A program made the position numbers and the translations under genes. A stretch of 64,000 nt of DNA from Bartonella sp. AU55XJBT (lineage in GTDB: Bacteria; Pseudomonadota; Alphaproteobacteria; Rhizobiales; Rhizobiaceae), in contig NZ_JAQITC010000008.1 of the NCBI RefSeq assembly GCF_028618525.1, positions 1-64,000 of the forward strand, given 5' to 3'. Positions 8,869 to 19,073 of the stretch are shown here, piece after piece. Under the pieces are notes generated by a model that was not told the origin of the DNA, ran no database searches, and saw only the letters and a program-made list of their open reading frames with translations. Within the stretch, counting starts at the first letter, position 1; every line of letters begins with the position of its first letter.

Positions 8869-11800
8869 ATGCTGCAATCTCTTAAGTCTGATAATAAACA
8901 CGTCACGCTACGCTCTTTGTTGGAATATTATCGTAAACAGGCAAAATCACCCCGTGAATTAGGAACGCTGTTTGAAAATCTTGTCATGGCTTATCTGTCT
9001 GAAGACCCGTTGCAAAAGCAGGAATACGAAAAGGTTCAGACTTATTCGGAATGGGCTGAGGAACATGATGAAGATAGGCGTGATATCGGCATTGATCTGG
9101 TCGCTACAATCCGTGATCAAGGAGGTTATGCGGCTATTCAATGTAAATGCTATGATGCTTCTCACATCATTAAAAAAGAAGATATTAATAGTTTTATCGC
9201 TGCCTCTGGGAAGAAAATATTCACGCGTCGTATTCTGGTTGATAGCACCGAAAGCAATTGGAGTGATAATGCGAACAATACGTGTGATGGTCAAGAAGTT
9301 CGTATTCAACAGATTAATCTGTTTGATTTAGAAAATAGTCAAATCGATTGGGGGGCTTATAAAGAAAGAGGACAAGCTGTCCTTAAAGAACAACCGAAAA
9401 AAAAACTTTTAGATCATCAGATAGAAGCGCTTGAGAAAGTTTGTGAAGGTTTAAAAGAAGCAGACCGTGGCAAGCTGATTATGGCATGTGGTACAGGCAA
9501 GACGTTCACCAATCTTAAAATAGCAGAGGCTCTCGCCGGAAAAGGCAAGCGTGTGTTGTTTTTAGTGCCTTCTCTTGCTTTGCTGTCACAAACAATCCGT
9601 GAATGGACCCTTGATACAGAAGTGCCCTTGCGTTCCTTTGCCGTGTGTTCGGATACACAAGTAGGCAAGCGTCGTAAAGGAAAACATGATGATGAGGCTG
9701 GTCTTGATGCTTCTGATCTTGTTTTACCGGCTACCACGGATGCGAAAGAACTTGCACGTAAAGCCAATAAAACCTCTCTTGATGTGATGACCGTGGTCTT
9801 TTCGACCTACCATTCCATTCAAGTGATTTCCGATGCACAAAAGGAATATGATTTACCCGAATTTGATCTGATCATTTGTGATGAAGCCCACCGTACAACG
9901 GGGGTTGTATTGGGAACAGACAAGCATGAATCTGAGTTTATCAAGGTTCATGATAACAGCATCATTCGGGGTAAAAAACGTCTGTATATGACAGCAACCC
10001 CGAAGATCTTTAGTGACAAGCTAAAAAGGAATGCTGTCTTCTCCAATAACGTTTTGGTGTCCATGGATAATGAAAAACTCTATGGCAAACAACTTTACAC
10101 TTACAACTTTTCACGTGCTTTAGAGGATAAGCTGTTATCACCTTGTAAAGTTATCATATTAGTTGTTAACGAAGAGGAAATAAGCCAATCCATTCAACAT
10201 CTTATTACCGATAAGGATTATGAACTTATTCTTGATGATAGGACCAAGATTAATGGCTGTTATAGAGCCCTTACCAAAATGGATCTGAAACTTGATCTTG
10301 AAGATGACCCTAAGCCCATGCGTAGAGCTTTGGCTTTTTGCAAAGATATTGAGACTTCTAAACGCATATGCAAAAGATTCAAAAAAGAAAAAGTGCAAGA
10401 ATCTTTGCGCGCTCTTCATAAAAACCATAAAGATATTCCCCCTCTTAACTGTACCCTTGCCCATATTGATGGAACCTTTAGTGCTAAAGAGCGTACAAAA
10501 CAACTCGACTGGTTAAAGGAAGATGCGGGGGAGCATGCGTGTCGTGTGCTCACCAATGTACGTTGTCTTTCTGAAGGTGTTGATGTTCCTGCTCTTGATG
10601 CCGTTCTATTTTTACACCCGCGCAAAAGTCAAATTGAGATTATTCAAGCGATAGGACGCGTCATGCGTCGAGCAGAGGGTAAAAAAAGAGGTTATATCAT
10701 TCTCCCCATTGGGATACCCGCTGATATTCCGCCGGAAATAGCCTTAGAAAAAAACCAAAAGTATAATGTCATCTGGCAAGTTCTCAATGCTTTACGTGCC
10801 CATGATGATAACTTTAATAAAATAATTCACCATATGCACAAAAAACAAGACGTAAGCCATGCTCTTGAAATCGTTGCTGCTTCTCAAGAACTTGCGTTAG
10901 AAGATACGACCACGGTTATTGATGATTTACCTACACGCTCAAAATTAGAATATTCAGGACTTAATATTGGGTTAGCAACTTATGAACCCTCTCAAACACA
11001 CGAAGTACAAGGAGAACTCCCCCTTTTTTCTAAATGTAAAGATGTCATTAAAGCTGCTATTGTTAAGAGATTTTACGACCCTAGCTATTGGAAAAAATGG
11101 GCAATAAATGTTGGTGATCTTGCTCAAACTCATATCACACGCTTAACTGAAGTTTTGACGAAATCAGAAACTGAAACACGGCGGGTGTTTAATGATTTTA
11201 TGACCGAATTGCGTAGCAATTTAAATACGAATATCTCAGAACAAAATGCGATTGAAATGCTTGCGCAACATCTTGTGACGCGTCCAGTCTTTAATGCTTT
11301 ATTTGAGGGGCATCAGTTTGTTCAAGAAAATCCCGTATCTTGTGCTTTACAACGTGTACTCAATGCCCTTGATAACTTTACTCTTAAAGAAGAATCTCAA
11401 GATCTCAAAAATATTTCTAGGAGTGTACAATTTTACACGCGTGGAATTACCACCCTTGAAGCACAACAAAGCTTAATTGTAGAACTGTATAATGAATTTT
11501 TCCGTTATGCTTTTCCACGTACAGTAGAAAAATTAGGAATTGTTTATACCCCCATTGAGGTTGTTGATTTTATTATTCATTCCGTTGATGATGTCTTGCG
11601 CAATGAATTTGGAAAAAGCCTAGGATCACGTGGTGTTTCTATTCTCGACCCTTTTACAGGTACTGGTACCTTTATCACACGGTTGTTACAATCTAATCTC
11701 ATAAAACCAGAAGATATGGAGTATAAATACCGTTATGATATCCATGCTAATGAGATTGTCTTGCTAGCTTATTACATAGCCGCCATTAATATCGAAGCAA

Positions 11801-13848
11801 CCTATCATGGTCTTATGAAAGGGAATTATATCCCATTTAAGCATATTGGTTTAACTGATACATTCCAAATGCTTGAAAGAAAAGATTTGTTGCAAGAACT
11901 ATTTAAAGAAAACAGTGAATATTTAGAACATCAAAAAAATCTAAATATTGAAGTTATCTTTGGTAACCCTCCGTATTCGATAGGACAAAAAAGTGAAAAC
12001 GACAATGCAAAAAACACTCCTTATCCTATTTTAGATAAACGCATTGCTGAAACTTATGCTATTCAATCAAAAGCAAATCTATTGCAATCACTTTATGACA
12101 GTTATATCCGTGCTATTCGCTGGGCTAGTGACCGTATAAAAGACCGTGGTGTTATTGGTTTTGTCACAAATGCGGGTTTTGTAGATACGAAATCTATGGA
12201 TGGTTTGCGAAAGTGTCTCGTTGAGGAATTTTCAAGCCTTTATATTTTCCATTTACGGGGGGATGCTCGGACTTCTGGAGAACAACGAAAAAAAGAAAGT
12301 GGTGGAATTTTTGGAGAAGGTTCTCGAGCGCCTATTGCTATCTCTATTCTCGTGAAAAATCCAGAATCTCAACAGCGTGGGAAAATATATTTCCATGCTG
12401 TAGAAGATTACTGCACAAGAGAAAAAAAGCTTAAGACAATTAGGCGTTTTGGTAGCATTGATGGTATTACACGTAATGGCGGTTGGCAAATAATTACACC
12501 AGATAAGCATGGTGATTGGATCAATCAACGTGATGACAGTTTTAAAACCTTTTTAGCCATGGGTTATAAGAGTTATAAGAAAGAACATGGTAAAAAGCTT
12601 TTTGAAACGTTTTCTTGTGGTATCGTAACTAGTCGCGATGCTTGGGCATATAATACAAGTCATAAAGCTTTAGCACAAAATATGAGTAGTATGATTGCTT
12701 TCTATAATAGTGAAGTAGAACGGTTTAATGAGATCTATTCACATGCTGACCGTAAAGAACGTATAAAGGCTGTAAATAATTTTATCAACACAGATGAAAC
12801 AAAGATCAGTTGGAGTCGTTCTATCAAACAAGATTTGGCAAAAGGAAGGGTATACAAATTCGAAGAATCTTGCCTTACACAAAGTCTTTATCGTCCTTTT
12901 ACGAAACAGAGGCTTTATTATAATCGCGCTTTCAATGAAATGGTTTACCAAATGCCGCGGATATTTCCGATAGGACAAGCGGTTAAAAATAGAATCATAC
13001 AAATTACAGGTACGGGAGCAAAGAAAAATTTTTCTGTACTTATGATTAGTACTGTATCTGATTTCCAAATGATAGAGAACGGTCAATGCTTTCCAAGGTA
13101 TTTTTACGAAAATGTTGAATCTTCAAAAAATAAAAAACAATCCCATTTATTTTTAATTTCTACAGAAGAAAGTAAAAATGCTGGTTTAAAACGACGTGAT
13201 GCCATTACTGATGAGGGATTAGCACATTTTAAAGAAGCTTATCCTAATGAGATTATCACTAAAGATGATCTATTCTATTATGTTTACGGGCTCTTACATT
13301 CAGAAGATTATCGTGCCCGTTATGCTGATAACCTCTCTAAAGAATTGCCTCGCATTCCTTGTGTAAAGAGTGCTGATGATTTTTGGAAATTTGTTACAGC
13401 AGGGCGTGAACTGGGTCATTTGCACGTAAATTATGAAGATGTAGAACCTTATCCAGTGACCTTTAAAAAAGGTAATCCTAAACAGACTGATATTCTTAAT
13501 CCCGAAGAGTTTTACTACGTTACAGAAATGAAATTCTTTAGCAAAAATAATGTAAAAGATAAATCTATCGTTTTTTACAACAGCAACATCATCATGACGG
13601 ATATACCTAAGGAAGCTTATGAGTATATCGTGAATGGCAAACCCGCTCTTGAATGGGTTATGGAACGTCAATGTGTAAAAACAGATAAAAAGAGTGGTAT
13701 TGTGAATGATGCTAATCGCTATGCTGTTGAGACCATTGGCAACCCTGCCTACCCTCTAGAGTTGTTTCAAAAGGTTATTACCGTAAGTTTAGAAACAATG
13801 AAAATCGTAAAAAACTTACCAAAATTAGAAATAAGAGAAACTGAATAA
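8869..13848 (+). CDS. Type ISP restriction-modification enzyme (single polypeptide)
   Basis: A 1659-residue protein with all parts of a Type ISP enzyme (LlaGI/LlaBIII class). The N-terminus has an Mrr-like PD-(D/E)XK nuclease (IGIDLVA with Asp76, then QCKCY with Gln91 and Lys93). A superfamily 2 translocase follows with Walker A CGTGKT (207-212), DEAH near 338, a TATP motif near 375 and QAIGRVMR. The N6-adenine methyltransferase has DPFTGTGTF near 926 and NPPY near 1033, and a C-terminal target-recognition region ends the protein. Such enzymes methylate one strand of an asymmetric site and cut unmodified DNA after translocating along it. The length agrees with the family (about 1570-1660) and the frame is intact, so it is likely active in phage defence. 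Confidence 0.93.
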   Translation: MLQSLKSDNKHVTLRSLLEYYRKQAKSPRELGTLFENLVMAYLSEDPLQKQEYEKVQTYSEWAEEHDEDRRDIGIDLVATIRDQGGYAAIQCKCYDASHIIKKEDINSFIAASGKKIFTRRILVDSTESNWSDNANNTCDGQEVRIQQINLFDLENSQIDWGAYKERGQAVLKEQPKKKLLDHQIEALEKVCEGLKEADRGKLIMACGTGKTFTNLKIAEALAGKGKRVLFLVPSLALLSQTIREWTLDTEVPLRSFAVCSDTQVGKRRKGKHDDEAGLDASDLVLPATTDAKELARKANKTSLDVMTVVFSTYHSIQVISDAQKEYDLPEFDLIICDEAHRTTGVVLGTDKHESEFIKVHDNSIIRGKKRLYMTATPKIFSDKLKRNAVFSNNVLVSMDNEKLYGKQLYTYNFSRALEDKLLSPCKVIILVVNEEEISQSIQHLITDKDYELILDDRTKINGCYRALTKMDLKLDLEDDPKPMRRALAFCKDIETSKRICKRFKKEKVQESLRALHKNHKDIPPLNCTLAHIDGTFSAKERTKQLDWLKEDAGEHACRVLTNVRCLSEGVDVPALDAVLFLHPRKSQIEIIQAIGRVMRRAEGKKRGYIILPIGIPADIPPEIALEKNQKYNVIWQVLNALRAHDDNFNKIIHHMHKKQDVSHALEIVAASQELALEDTTTVIDDLPTRSKLEYSGLNIGLATYEPSQTHEVQGELPLFSKCKDVIKAAIVKRFYDPSYWKKWAINVGDLAQTHITRLTEVLTKSETETRRVFNDFMTELRSNLNTNISEQNAIEMLAQHLVTRPVFNALFEGHQFVQENPVSCALQRVLNALDNFTLKEESQDLKNISRSVQFYTRGITTLEAQQSLIVELYNEFFRYAFPRTVEKLGIVYTPIEVVDFIIHSVDDVLRNEFGKSLGSRGVSILDPFTGTGTFITRLLQSNLIKPEDMEYKYRYDIHANEIVLLAYYIAAINIEATYHGLMKGNYIPFKHIGLTDTFQMLERKDLLQELFKENSEYLEHQKNLNIEVIFGNPPYSIGQKSENDNAKNTPYPILDKRIAETYAIQSKANLLQSLYDSYIRAIRWASDRIKDRGVIGFVTNAGFVDTKSMDGLRKCLVEEFSSLYIFHLRGDARTSGEQRKKESGGIFGEGSRAPIAISILVKNPESQQRGKIYFHAVEDYCTREKKLKTIRRFGSIDGITRNGGWQIITPDKHGDWINQRDDSFKTFLAMGYKSYKKEHGKKLFETFSCGIVTSRDAWAYNTSHKALAQNMSSMIAFYNSEVERFNEIYSHADRKERIKAVNNFINTDETKISWSRSIKQDLAKGRVYKFEESCLTQSLYRPFTKQRLYYNRAFNEMVYQMPRIFPIGQAVKNRIIQITGTGAKKNFSVLMISTVSDFQMIENGQCFPRYFYENVESSKNKKQSHLFLISTEESKNAGLKRRDAITDEGLAHFKEAYPNEIITKDDLFYYVYGLLHSEDYRARYADNLSKELPRIPCVKSADDFWKFVTAGRELGHLHVNYEDVEPYPVTFKKGNPKQTDILNPEEFYYVTEMKFFSKNNVKDKSIVFYNSNIIMTDIPKEAYEYIVNGKPALEWVMERQCVKTDKKSGIVNDANRYAVETIGNPAYPLELFQKVITVSLETMKIVKNLPKLEIRETE

Positions 13849-13970
13849 CTTATAAAGCATGCTCACATAATGGGTATGTTAATCTCACAAGGGGTATAAG
13901 GTCTTATACCTATAGGTTCTATACCCCCTTTATACATTGCTTACATACAATCTTTAAAAGGAGTGTTTAT

Positions 13971-14060
13971 ATGCGTTATTCTAAAAAGAAGAAACTTGCA
14001 CTTTTAGATACTCTCATTTGGATTGCTTTAAGACTTATAAGAAACCCCATCTTAAAGTGA
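13971..14060 (+). CDS. conserved small basic/hydrophobic protein (29 aa)
   Basis: The ATG follows a good ribosome site (aaaaggag, 13956-13963). The peptide starts MRYSKKKKLALLDTLIW and ends RNPILK: a lysine-rich head and an amphipathic or membrane-seeking middle. A homologous peptide occurs in the other arm at 27069-27155 with the same ribosome site, start and pattern but many substitutions, which favours translation. Here the original 3' end (KRLYRNLK-like) appears displaced about 50 bases downstream by an insertion, so this copy may have an altered C-terminus. Function unknown. Confidence 0.5.
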   Translation: MRYSKKKKLALLDTLIWIALRLIRNPILK

Positions 14061-14164
14061 ATTAGATTTTTTTACATTGCCTTTAAGAGGTTATACCGTA
14101 ATCTCAAATGAGTGCTTTATTGTTTTCAAAAGCTTTGTTTAAAGAGAGTTATGTATATTCATTT

Positions 14165-14400
14165 TACTTATAGGTTTTGTCTGTTCTTAAAACCCCCAAA
14201 ACCCCTTTTTATATATATTATAGATTGTATTTACGGATTGTATTTAATATAGGTTGTTTCTTTAAAACATTAACATATTGAAATATAATAACTTTTATTT
14301 TTGTTTAAAAAAATAAAATAATACGTACAAAAAGCACCCCCAAAACTCATAACCTAATGATCTTGATAGCATTTCTTATGAGTTATAAACCATCTTTTGA
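14165..14400 (-). repeat. dispersed ~200-bp repeat, copy 2
   Basis: Inverted relative to the copy at 8340-8575. It contains ttaacatattgaaatataat and aataggttgttt, with G/C-rich edges (aaaacccccaaaacccc; aaaaagcacccccaaaa). Confidence 0.7.
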
Positions 14401-14579
14401 AAAGCTTTAAAGGATCACATGCTTTTTATAAAGCACGTTGTAATCATTCTCTAAATCATAAGGTTATCATTCAAAAGAACTGATAAAATTCATAAAAAGG
14501 ATTTTGATAACGTAATCAGTTTTTAATTTCATATGCTTTTCATAAGACACGTTTTAATGACTCATTAAAATGATCACTT

Positions 14580-14765
14580 TTGTCAGTTCAATTTACTGAC
14601 ACATAACTGACAAGTTTTAATCAATTCACATCATTGGCTATCTTTAAAGATTGTACTCTTGATATAAGTTATGTTTTAAAGATATTAACATATTGAAATA
14701 TATTGATTTTATTTTTTACCATTCAAAAAAAATAATAGAGCGTCTAAAAAGAACTGACAAAACTG
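14580..14765 (-). repeat. dispersed repeat, copy 3, with actgaca edges
   Basis: The same AT-rich core (ttaacatattgaaatatatt) as the other copies, but bordered by several actgacaa/ttgtcagt words instead of the G-rich edge. The matching copy in the right arm (26525-26725) has the same edge type, so the family has at least two edge variants. Confidence 0.6.
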
Positions 14766-15289
14766 ATATCACTGACAAAAGCCTATTAAAAGGAATTTTA
14801 CTGATCTCTATAATTATCAATCTCTCTTTAGATGTTTTCATAACAGTCTATAAATTACAATTATCCTACTTATCGTTTCTCTTATGAAAATGAAAAATGA
14901 TGCCATGGCTATAAAGCATATAACAGCTATAGAAAATGCGTAAAAACAGCAGCTTCAAATAACTAAACTGTAAATGAACGCATTGATTATAAAGAGAGCA
15001 CCTATAAGAGGCTATTAAATTTTAAATGTATTATAAACAAAATTCACAAAAAAATTTAAATTCATTTAGTAAAAAAACTGATAGGTTATAAAGATAAAAA
15101 TACGCATTATGAGAGCCTTTTTAAATATTATAGATTTATAGATTCAAAACATAACGCAATCGTTTCATAAAGCCCATAATATAGCTTTAAACGCATATAA
15201 ATATAAAAGAAGCAATTCATAATCATAAGATATTATCAATACACAACGTATTTAAAAAATACAAAAAAACATCAAAAAAAGATAAAATA

Positions 15290-15415
15290 TTACTTGACAA
15301 TAAATACGTACTTTGTTACATGAAGACGATACGCTAATTTTTGTATTGTTATCCCCATCTCTTCTAAAAAAGCTACTTTTAGAACTTCACTAGAATGGGC
15401 GGGGTTATGCGTCAT
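15290..15415 (-). pseudogene. HigA-like antitoxin, C-terminally truncated
   Basis: The ATG at 15415 opens a 41-residue frame beginning MTHNPAHSSEVLKVAFLEEM and continuing GITIQKLAYRLHVTK, the classic start of HigA antitoxins (an HTH of the XRE type). The recognition helix and dimer region are missing; the frame ends YVFIVK and stops near the inner end of the left inverted arm. It follows a HigB fragment with the usual toxin-first order. Non-functional remnant, left behind by the rearrangement that placed the repeat arm here. Confidence 0.7.
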
Positions 15416-15433
15416 TTGTTTTCATTCCTTTCA

Positions 15434-15520
15434 TCAATGGTAATCTTGATAATCAACAAGCTCTACATCTGTTCCGATAAAGCGAAAAATAACACGCCAA
15501 TTTCCATTCATCTTAAAAAG
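15434..15520 (-). pseudogene. HigB-like toxin, 3' fragment
   Basis: Only the last ~28 codons remain (KMNGNWRVIFRF then DVELVDYQDYH and stop), matching the end of RelE/HigB mRNA interferases. The 5' part is replaced by the end of the EamA gene at about 15525. It is directly upstream of the HigA fragment, so the pair is a remnant higBA module truncated on both sides. Confidence 0.65.
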
Positions 15521-15524
15521 TATA

Positions 15525-16457
15525 TTACTCTTTATGCACATTGGGAACGGCTTTTCTAGATCCTAGTAAGCTGAATATATAGCCTTGTCCGATTAGAACT
15601 CCAAAAATCGTAACAAAAACGCCTATGATTTGCATGATTTGAGGGATGAAGCCGAACAGGATTTGCACCAATAAGGCTGAAATAGGTACAAAATTGAAAA
15701 ATATCGCCGTCTTACCCGGACCTCGGATCGCTATTCCAATATTCCAAAATAGGTAGGCTAAAACTGATCCTGCAACCCCTATCCAAAGGAGTGCGAATAA
15801 ACTAGCGCCGGACATAGACATCGTTTCTTGAAGAGGGGATTCGAATAAAAAGGTTAGGACGCCAAGGGCGACGGTGCCAGAGAGCATCGTCCAGCTTGTT
15901 GTTTCAAGCGGGGTTGCGTTCTTGACAAATGACCGCGTGCCAACGGTATAGAACGCCCAACCAATGGAACCTAAAAGAATCATAATATCTCCTTTGGCAA
16001 AGGAAACATGGTTAGACAAAAATCTCCCATTTGTTATGACTAAATAGACCCCGAACATGCTAATGAGCATCCCTATAACCCTCTCACAGGTTGGGAAAGA
16101 TTTATTCATGATAGCTTCAATAATATTAGCACTAATAGGGGTTGTCGCCATGATGAGGGAGGCTGTTATGGGATTTGACGTTTGCAAGCCAACAAATAAA
16201 GCGCCATTAAACCCTGCCACACCGATAATCCCTAGGAAAATATAAGAAATAAAATTTTGCGATAAAACATGCCACCGCAAGCCTTCTTTGAAAATCATAA
16301 TTAAAAATATGGCGATTACGGCAATGAGAAACCGCTCAAAAGAAGCGGTCCATGGAGAAACAGTCGTTAAAACTATCTTAGTGGCTTGGAAATTGGAACC
16401 CCAAAAAAAGGTTCCTACGAGGGTTAAGACAAGAGCTATTCTGGGCGTGATTTTCAT
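15525..16457 (-). CDS. EamA-family (DMT) transporter in the AfsA cluster
   Basis: About ten hydrophobic segments in two EamA repeats, with the family opening MKITPRIALVLTLVGTFFWG and FQATKIVLTTVSPWTASFER, then GIIGVAGFNGALFVGLQ. The ATG at 16457 is preferred because it opens directly on the first helix and sits 12 bases after the SDR stop; a start at 16484 would overlap it. EamA proteins move metabolites or drugs across the inner membrane. As the last gene of the minus-strand cluster it may export the cluster's product; that role is inferred from position. Confidence 0.8.
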   Translation of the reverse strand: MKITPRIALVLTLVGTFFWGSNFQATKIVLTTVSPWTASFERFLIAVIAIFLIMIFKEGLRWHVLSQNFISYIFLGIIGVAGFNGALFVGLQTSNPITASLIMATTPISANIIEAIMNKSFPTCERVIGMLISMFGVYLVITNGRFLSNHVSFAKGDIMILLGSIGWAFYTVGTRSFVKNATPLETTSWTMLSGTVALGVLTFLFESPLQETMSMSGASLFALLWIGVAGSVLAYLFWNIGIAIRGPGKTAIFFNFVPISALLVQILFGFIPQIMQIIGVFVTIFGVLIGQGYIFSLLGSRKAVPNVHKE

Positions 16458-16468
16458 TGGATAGATCC

Positions 16469-17224
16469 TTATACTTGATACCAAAGTGGAGCATCGAGAC
16501 GTATGGAAGAAATTTGTGCGGTATTAGATGAGGAAAGAATAAAGTTGACCGCGGAAGCAATGTCATCTGGGTGAAGCATTTTGGCAAGATTCTCTGGAGG
16601 TATCTCTGGGAATCCTTTAAAATTGCGACGAAAATCCGTATTAACTTTATCAACTTGGATTGAACAAACACGAATATTTTGTGGCATTCCCCATAAGCGC
16701 AACCCACCAGTATAGCCCTCTACAGCAAATTTAGAAGAAGAATATGAAATTAAAGAAGGATTGTATTCTACACCCCATATGGATGAAATATTTATAATAT
16801 CGGCGCGAATTTCCTTTTTTAGATAGGGTAAAGTAGCAGCTGTTATATAGAACATTCCTTTAATATTCACATCAAATGTTTCAGCACATTCTTGAGCATC
16901 AATTGTTTCTGGATCGCCACTATAACAAATGCCTGCTACATTAACTAAGACATCAAGACCACCAAATTCTGAGATAACCTTATGGACAGAAGAGTCAATG
17001 GCTTCTTTATCGCGGATATCAACAATCAATTTACATAAGCTTGCCGTATCGATGGAGGTTGGTAGTTCTATGTCAATGATGTCTGCACTTGCTACCTTAT
17101 GACCATTTTTCAATAAGTTTAGAACAATTGCTTTACCGATGCCGCGAGCGCCTCCTGTGACTAAAATACGTTTCTGTTGTTGTGAGTAAATTCCGGTCGT
17201 GTTTTTTATCATTTCGTTTAGCAT
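16469..17224 (-). CDS. short-chain dehydrogenase/reductase (SDR)
   Basis: A classical SDR of 251 residues: nucleotide-binding TGGARGIG at 23-30, NVAG at 95-98, catalytic Ser around 147-148 (INISSIWG), Tyr161 and Lys165 (YSSSK). It should reduce a ketone or oxidise an alcohol using NAD(P)H. Butyrolactone pathways need such a reductase step after AfsA-type condensation, and bacilysin-type pathways also use SDRs, so the substrate is open. Between it and the upstream phosphatase gene lies a 150-base AT-rich gap that could hold an internal promoter. Confidence 0.85.
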   Translation of the reverse strand: MLNEMIKNTTGIYSQQQKRILVTGGARGIGKAIVLNLLKNGHKVASADIIDIELPTSIDTASLCKLIVDIRDKEAIDSSVHKVISEFGGLDVLVNVAGICYSGDPETIDAQECAETFDVNIKGMFYITAATLPYLKKEIRADIINISSIWGVEYNPSLISYSSSKFAVEGYTGGLRLWGMPQNIRVCSIQVDKVNTDFRRNFKGFPEIPPENLAKMLHPDDIASAVNFILSSSNTAQISSIRLDAPLWYQV

Positions 17225-17376
17225 TTTCTATACCTGAAGTTGTAATCATTAATATTCAGCTAGTTTATTTTTAGCCATGCATTATGTATTACTGTATTAT
17301 GTTTAATGTATTGAGTATTATTAAATTGTTTAAATAATAAGATAGCCTTAAAGTTTATTGTGATTAGGTTGAATAA

Positions 17377-18135
17377 CTAAAGAACTGATATTTCATGTAA
17401 AGACGTCTCATTAAAAGGAAATACCTTTTTAGAGGAGAATGCTAGAGTTTGTGATTCTTTAGGTAGATTTAAACAGCGCCAACCATGCTTGTGAGCATAC
17501 GCCTCAAGCAAAGGATCGCCAATAACAGCGACAGGATGACCTACAAGCTTCAGCATATGCTCATCGGAAATATCATCACCGTAGGCCCAGCAGTTCTTAA
17601 GGTCACCACCATGTTTTTCAATAAAATCCTGAATCGCAAGCGCTTTTCCAACGCCGATCGTTTGCGGAGGGACGAAACGGCCATTATATTTTTGCCCATC
17701 ATGCAATAGTTTTGTGGCCAAGATGTAAGGTACACCTAGATGTTCTGCAATGGGGGCTAGAATTTCTATAAAAGAGCCGGATACTAAGACCGGCTCAATT
17801 TTTTGGCTATGATGGGATTTTAGTTCTGTTACTACTTCTTGGATTAAGAAAGTAGGATTAATCAACGCGCGCTTTGCCCAAGTTTCTGCACATCTTGTTA
17901 CTTCTGCTACAGCACGTCCGGCAAAAAATTCATAAAAGCGACGGTTTATTACGCTGCGCGGACTCTGGTTATCATGGTGTGCACGTAAAATAGCAGTAGT
18001 ATCTGCATATTCCTCTTGGTGAGCGTTGGTTGAAAAACCTAGCCAAGATTTATACCAGAAATCGTGGAAAGCGAGCATACTTTTGCTCCGAATAAGGGTG
18101 CCATCTACATCGAAGAATGCATACGCAAGGCTCAT
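17377..18135 (-). CDS. HAD-family (class IB) phosphatase
   Basis: A 252-residue HAD hydrolase with every core motif: DVDGT (Asp9 nucleophile, Asp11), VSGS at 118-121, Lys164 in GKALA, and GDDISD at 186-191. The helical cap after motif I resembles the SerB/HAD-IB group. It should remove phosphate from a small organic phosphate. AfsA-type enzymes build a phosphorylated butenolide from dihydroxyacetone phosphate, and HAD phosphatases are known in related Streptomyces clusters (MmfP type), so dephosphorylating the AfsA product is a natural hypothesis. It lies 84 bases downstream of the unknown 280-residue gene. Confidence 0.85.
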   Translation of the reverse strand: MSLAYAFFDVDGTLIRSKSMLAFHDFWYKSWLGFSTNAHQEEYADTTAILRAHHDNQSPRSVINRRFYEFFAGRAVAEVTRCAETWAKRALINPTFLIQEVVTELKSHHSQKIEPVLVSGSFIEILAPIAEHLGVPYILATKLLHDGQKYNGRFVPPQTIGVGKALAIQDFIEKHGGDLKNCWAYGDDISDEHMLKLVGHPVAVIGDPLLEAYAHKHGWRCLNLPKESQTLAFSSKKVFPFNETSLHEISVL

Positions 18136-18219
18136 TATTAATTTCTCCCTTCAAAAAAAATTAAATACTTTATAATGTTGTTTGTTCTTTATAAGCATGG
18201 ATATGATTTATTCGTAATA

Positions 18220-19062
18220 TTAATCCTTTGTTGTGAATTCCCAGAAACCTGTTTTTTTGAGCTTTAGCTGCGCGTGGACATCCCCTCCTAAGCCATACCA
18301 TCCGATCGCACCGCCTCGATTCATTTGATAACTCATCCAAAGCAAGACGATATTTACTATTCGATTAGCAGAGGGATCGTTCACAGATGGAAACGGATTG
18401 GGTAATATTGCTTGATAAAAGGCATGCCCATCAGCATCTGCCAGTAGTATATTGGGAAGACCAAGTGGGCCGGGTCGTGTAGGTGCATGGGGATTCAGAT
18501 CATGTTGCCGTAGTGCCATAATTGTGTAAAGACTGTTAGGAATTAACCCCAAAAATTCAAAACGAAAATGTCCTGTTCGTTGGTCGTTAGGGACGGAAAC
18601 TTCCATGGATCCTTTCGCTTTACACCATTGTTCAAGGGTTATCGGCGCAGTAATCTTTCTACCATCTTGGTTTCGAGCGTCTGGTATTGGTACTTCATGG
18701 AAGCCATAGCTTGGCAGATAAATATTTTTCGCATTAGGGCATTGCGCTGGTGCAAATATTACTGGATAATTATTGCATGGTAATGGTAAGGGCAGAGTAT
18801 GTAATACAAGAGAGGCATCACTACTAGAAAGAGGATCTGAAAGTTCTTTTATGATATCGTAGGGAGCATTCTTGCCGAATTCAGGAGTTACAGTAGAGGT
18901 TGATACCAAAGCTCTTCCCCACTCTGAGGTAAGTTCTCCATGGGAATTCATGCGATTGATTTGTCCAATAACAATAAAATTTCCCTTTTCATCCATTACT
19001 TCGCTCGGAGGATAAGTTGGTCCTTGTGTAGTCAAACTTAGTTCGTACATTATTGTTTTCAT
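18220..19062 (-). CDS. unknown 280-residue protein of the AfsA cluster
   Basis: I do not recognise a family. There is no signal peptide or membrane segment. The sequence is rich in Pro, Gly and beta-prone stretches. Notable features are FEFLGLIPNSLYTIMAL, a proline-rich HDLNPHAPTRPGPLGLPN, LLADADGHAFYQAILPNPFP and a C-terminal YGLGGDVHAQLKLKK. The pattern, a beta-sandwich-like chain with a GLxPNSxYT strand, faintly recalls superoxide-dismutase-like or spondin-like beta folds, but this is weak. It starts 11 bases after the AfsA gene, so it is almost certainly cotranscribed and probably acts in the same pathway. An alternative start at 19050 is possible. Confidence 0.65.
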   Translation of the reverse strand: MKTIMYELSLTTQGPTYPPSEVMDEKGNFIVIGQINRMNSHGELTSEWGRALVSTSTVTPEFGKNAPYDIIKELSDPLSSSDASLVLHTLPLPLPCNNYPVIFAPAQCPNAKNIYLPSYGFHEVPIPDARNQDGRKITAPITLEQWCKAKGSMEVSVPNDQRTGHFRFEFLGLIPNSLYTIMALRQHDLNPHAPTRPGPLGLPNILLADADGHAFYQAILPNPFPSVNDPSANRIVNIVLLWMSYQMNRGGAIGWYGLGGDVHAQLKLKKTGFWEFTTKD

Positions 19063-19073
19063 AGATAATGCCT

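Larger units (their letters stand above)
13858..15140 (+). repeat. left arm of a long inverted repeat
   Basis: Starting at the end of the Type ISP gene, this segment can be aligned by eye, in inverted orientation, with 26175-27265. Shared landmarks in order are catgctcacataatgggta, the MRYSKK small gene, two copies of the dispersed repeat, actgacaaaa words, ttcataaaa/agctataaat near a short reading frame, and tacgcattatgagagc near the inner end. The two arms diverge by many small substitutions and indels, so the duplication is old. It contains no large gene. Confidence 0.75.

Noticed and set aside
14693..14887. Short reading frame in the left inverted arm (and its counterpart near 26460 in the right arm)
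   Set aside because: The right-arm version reads differently and both are hydrophobic AT-rich products; the evidence is weaker than for the MRYSKK gene, so they were left out of the gene list.
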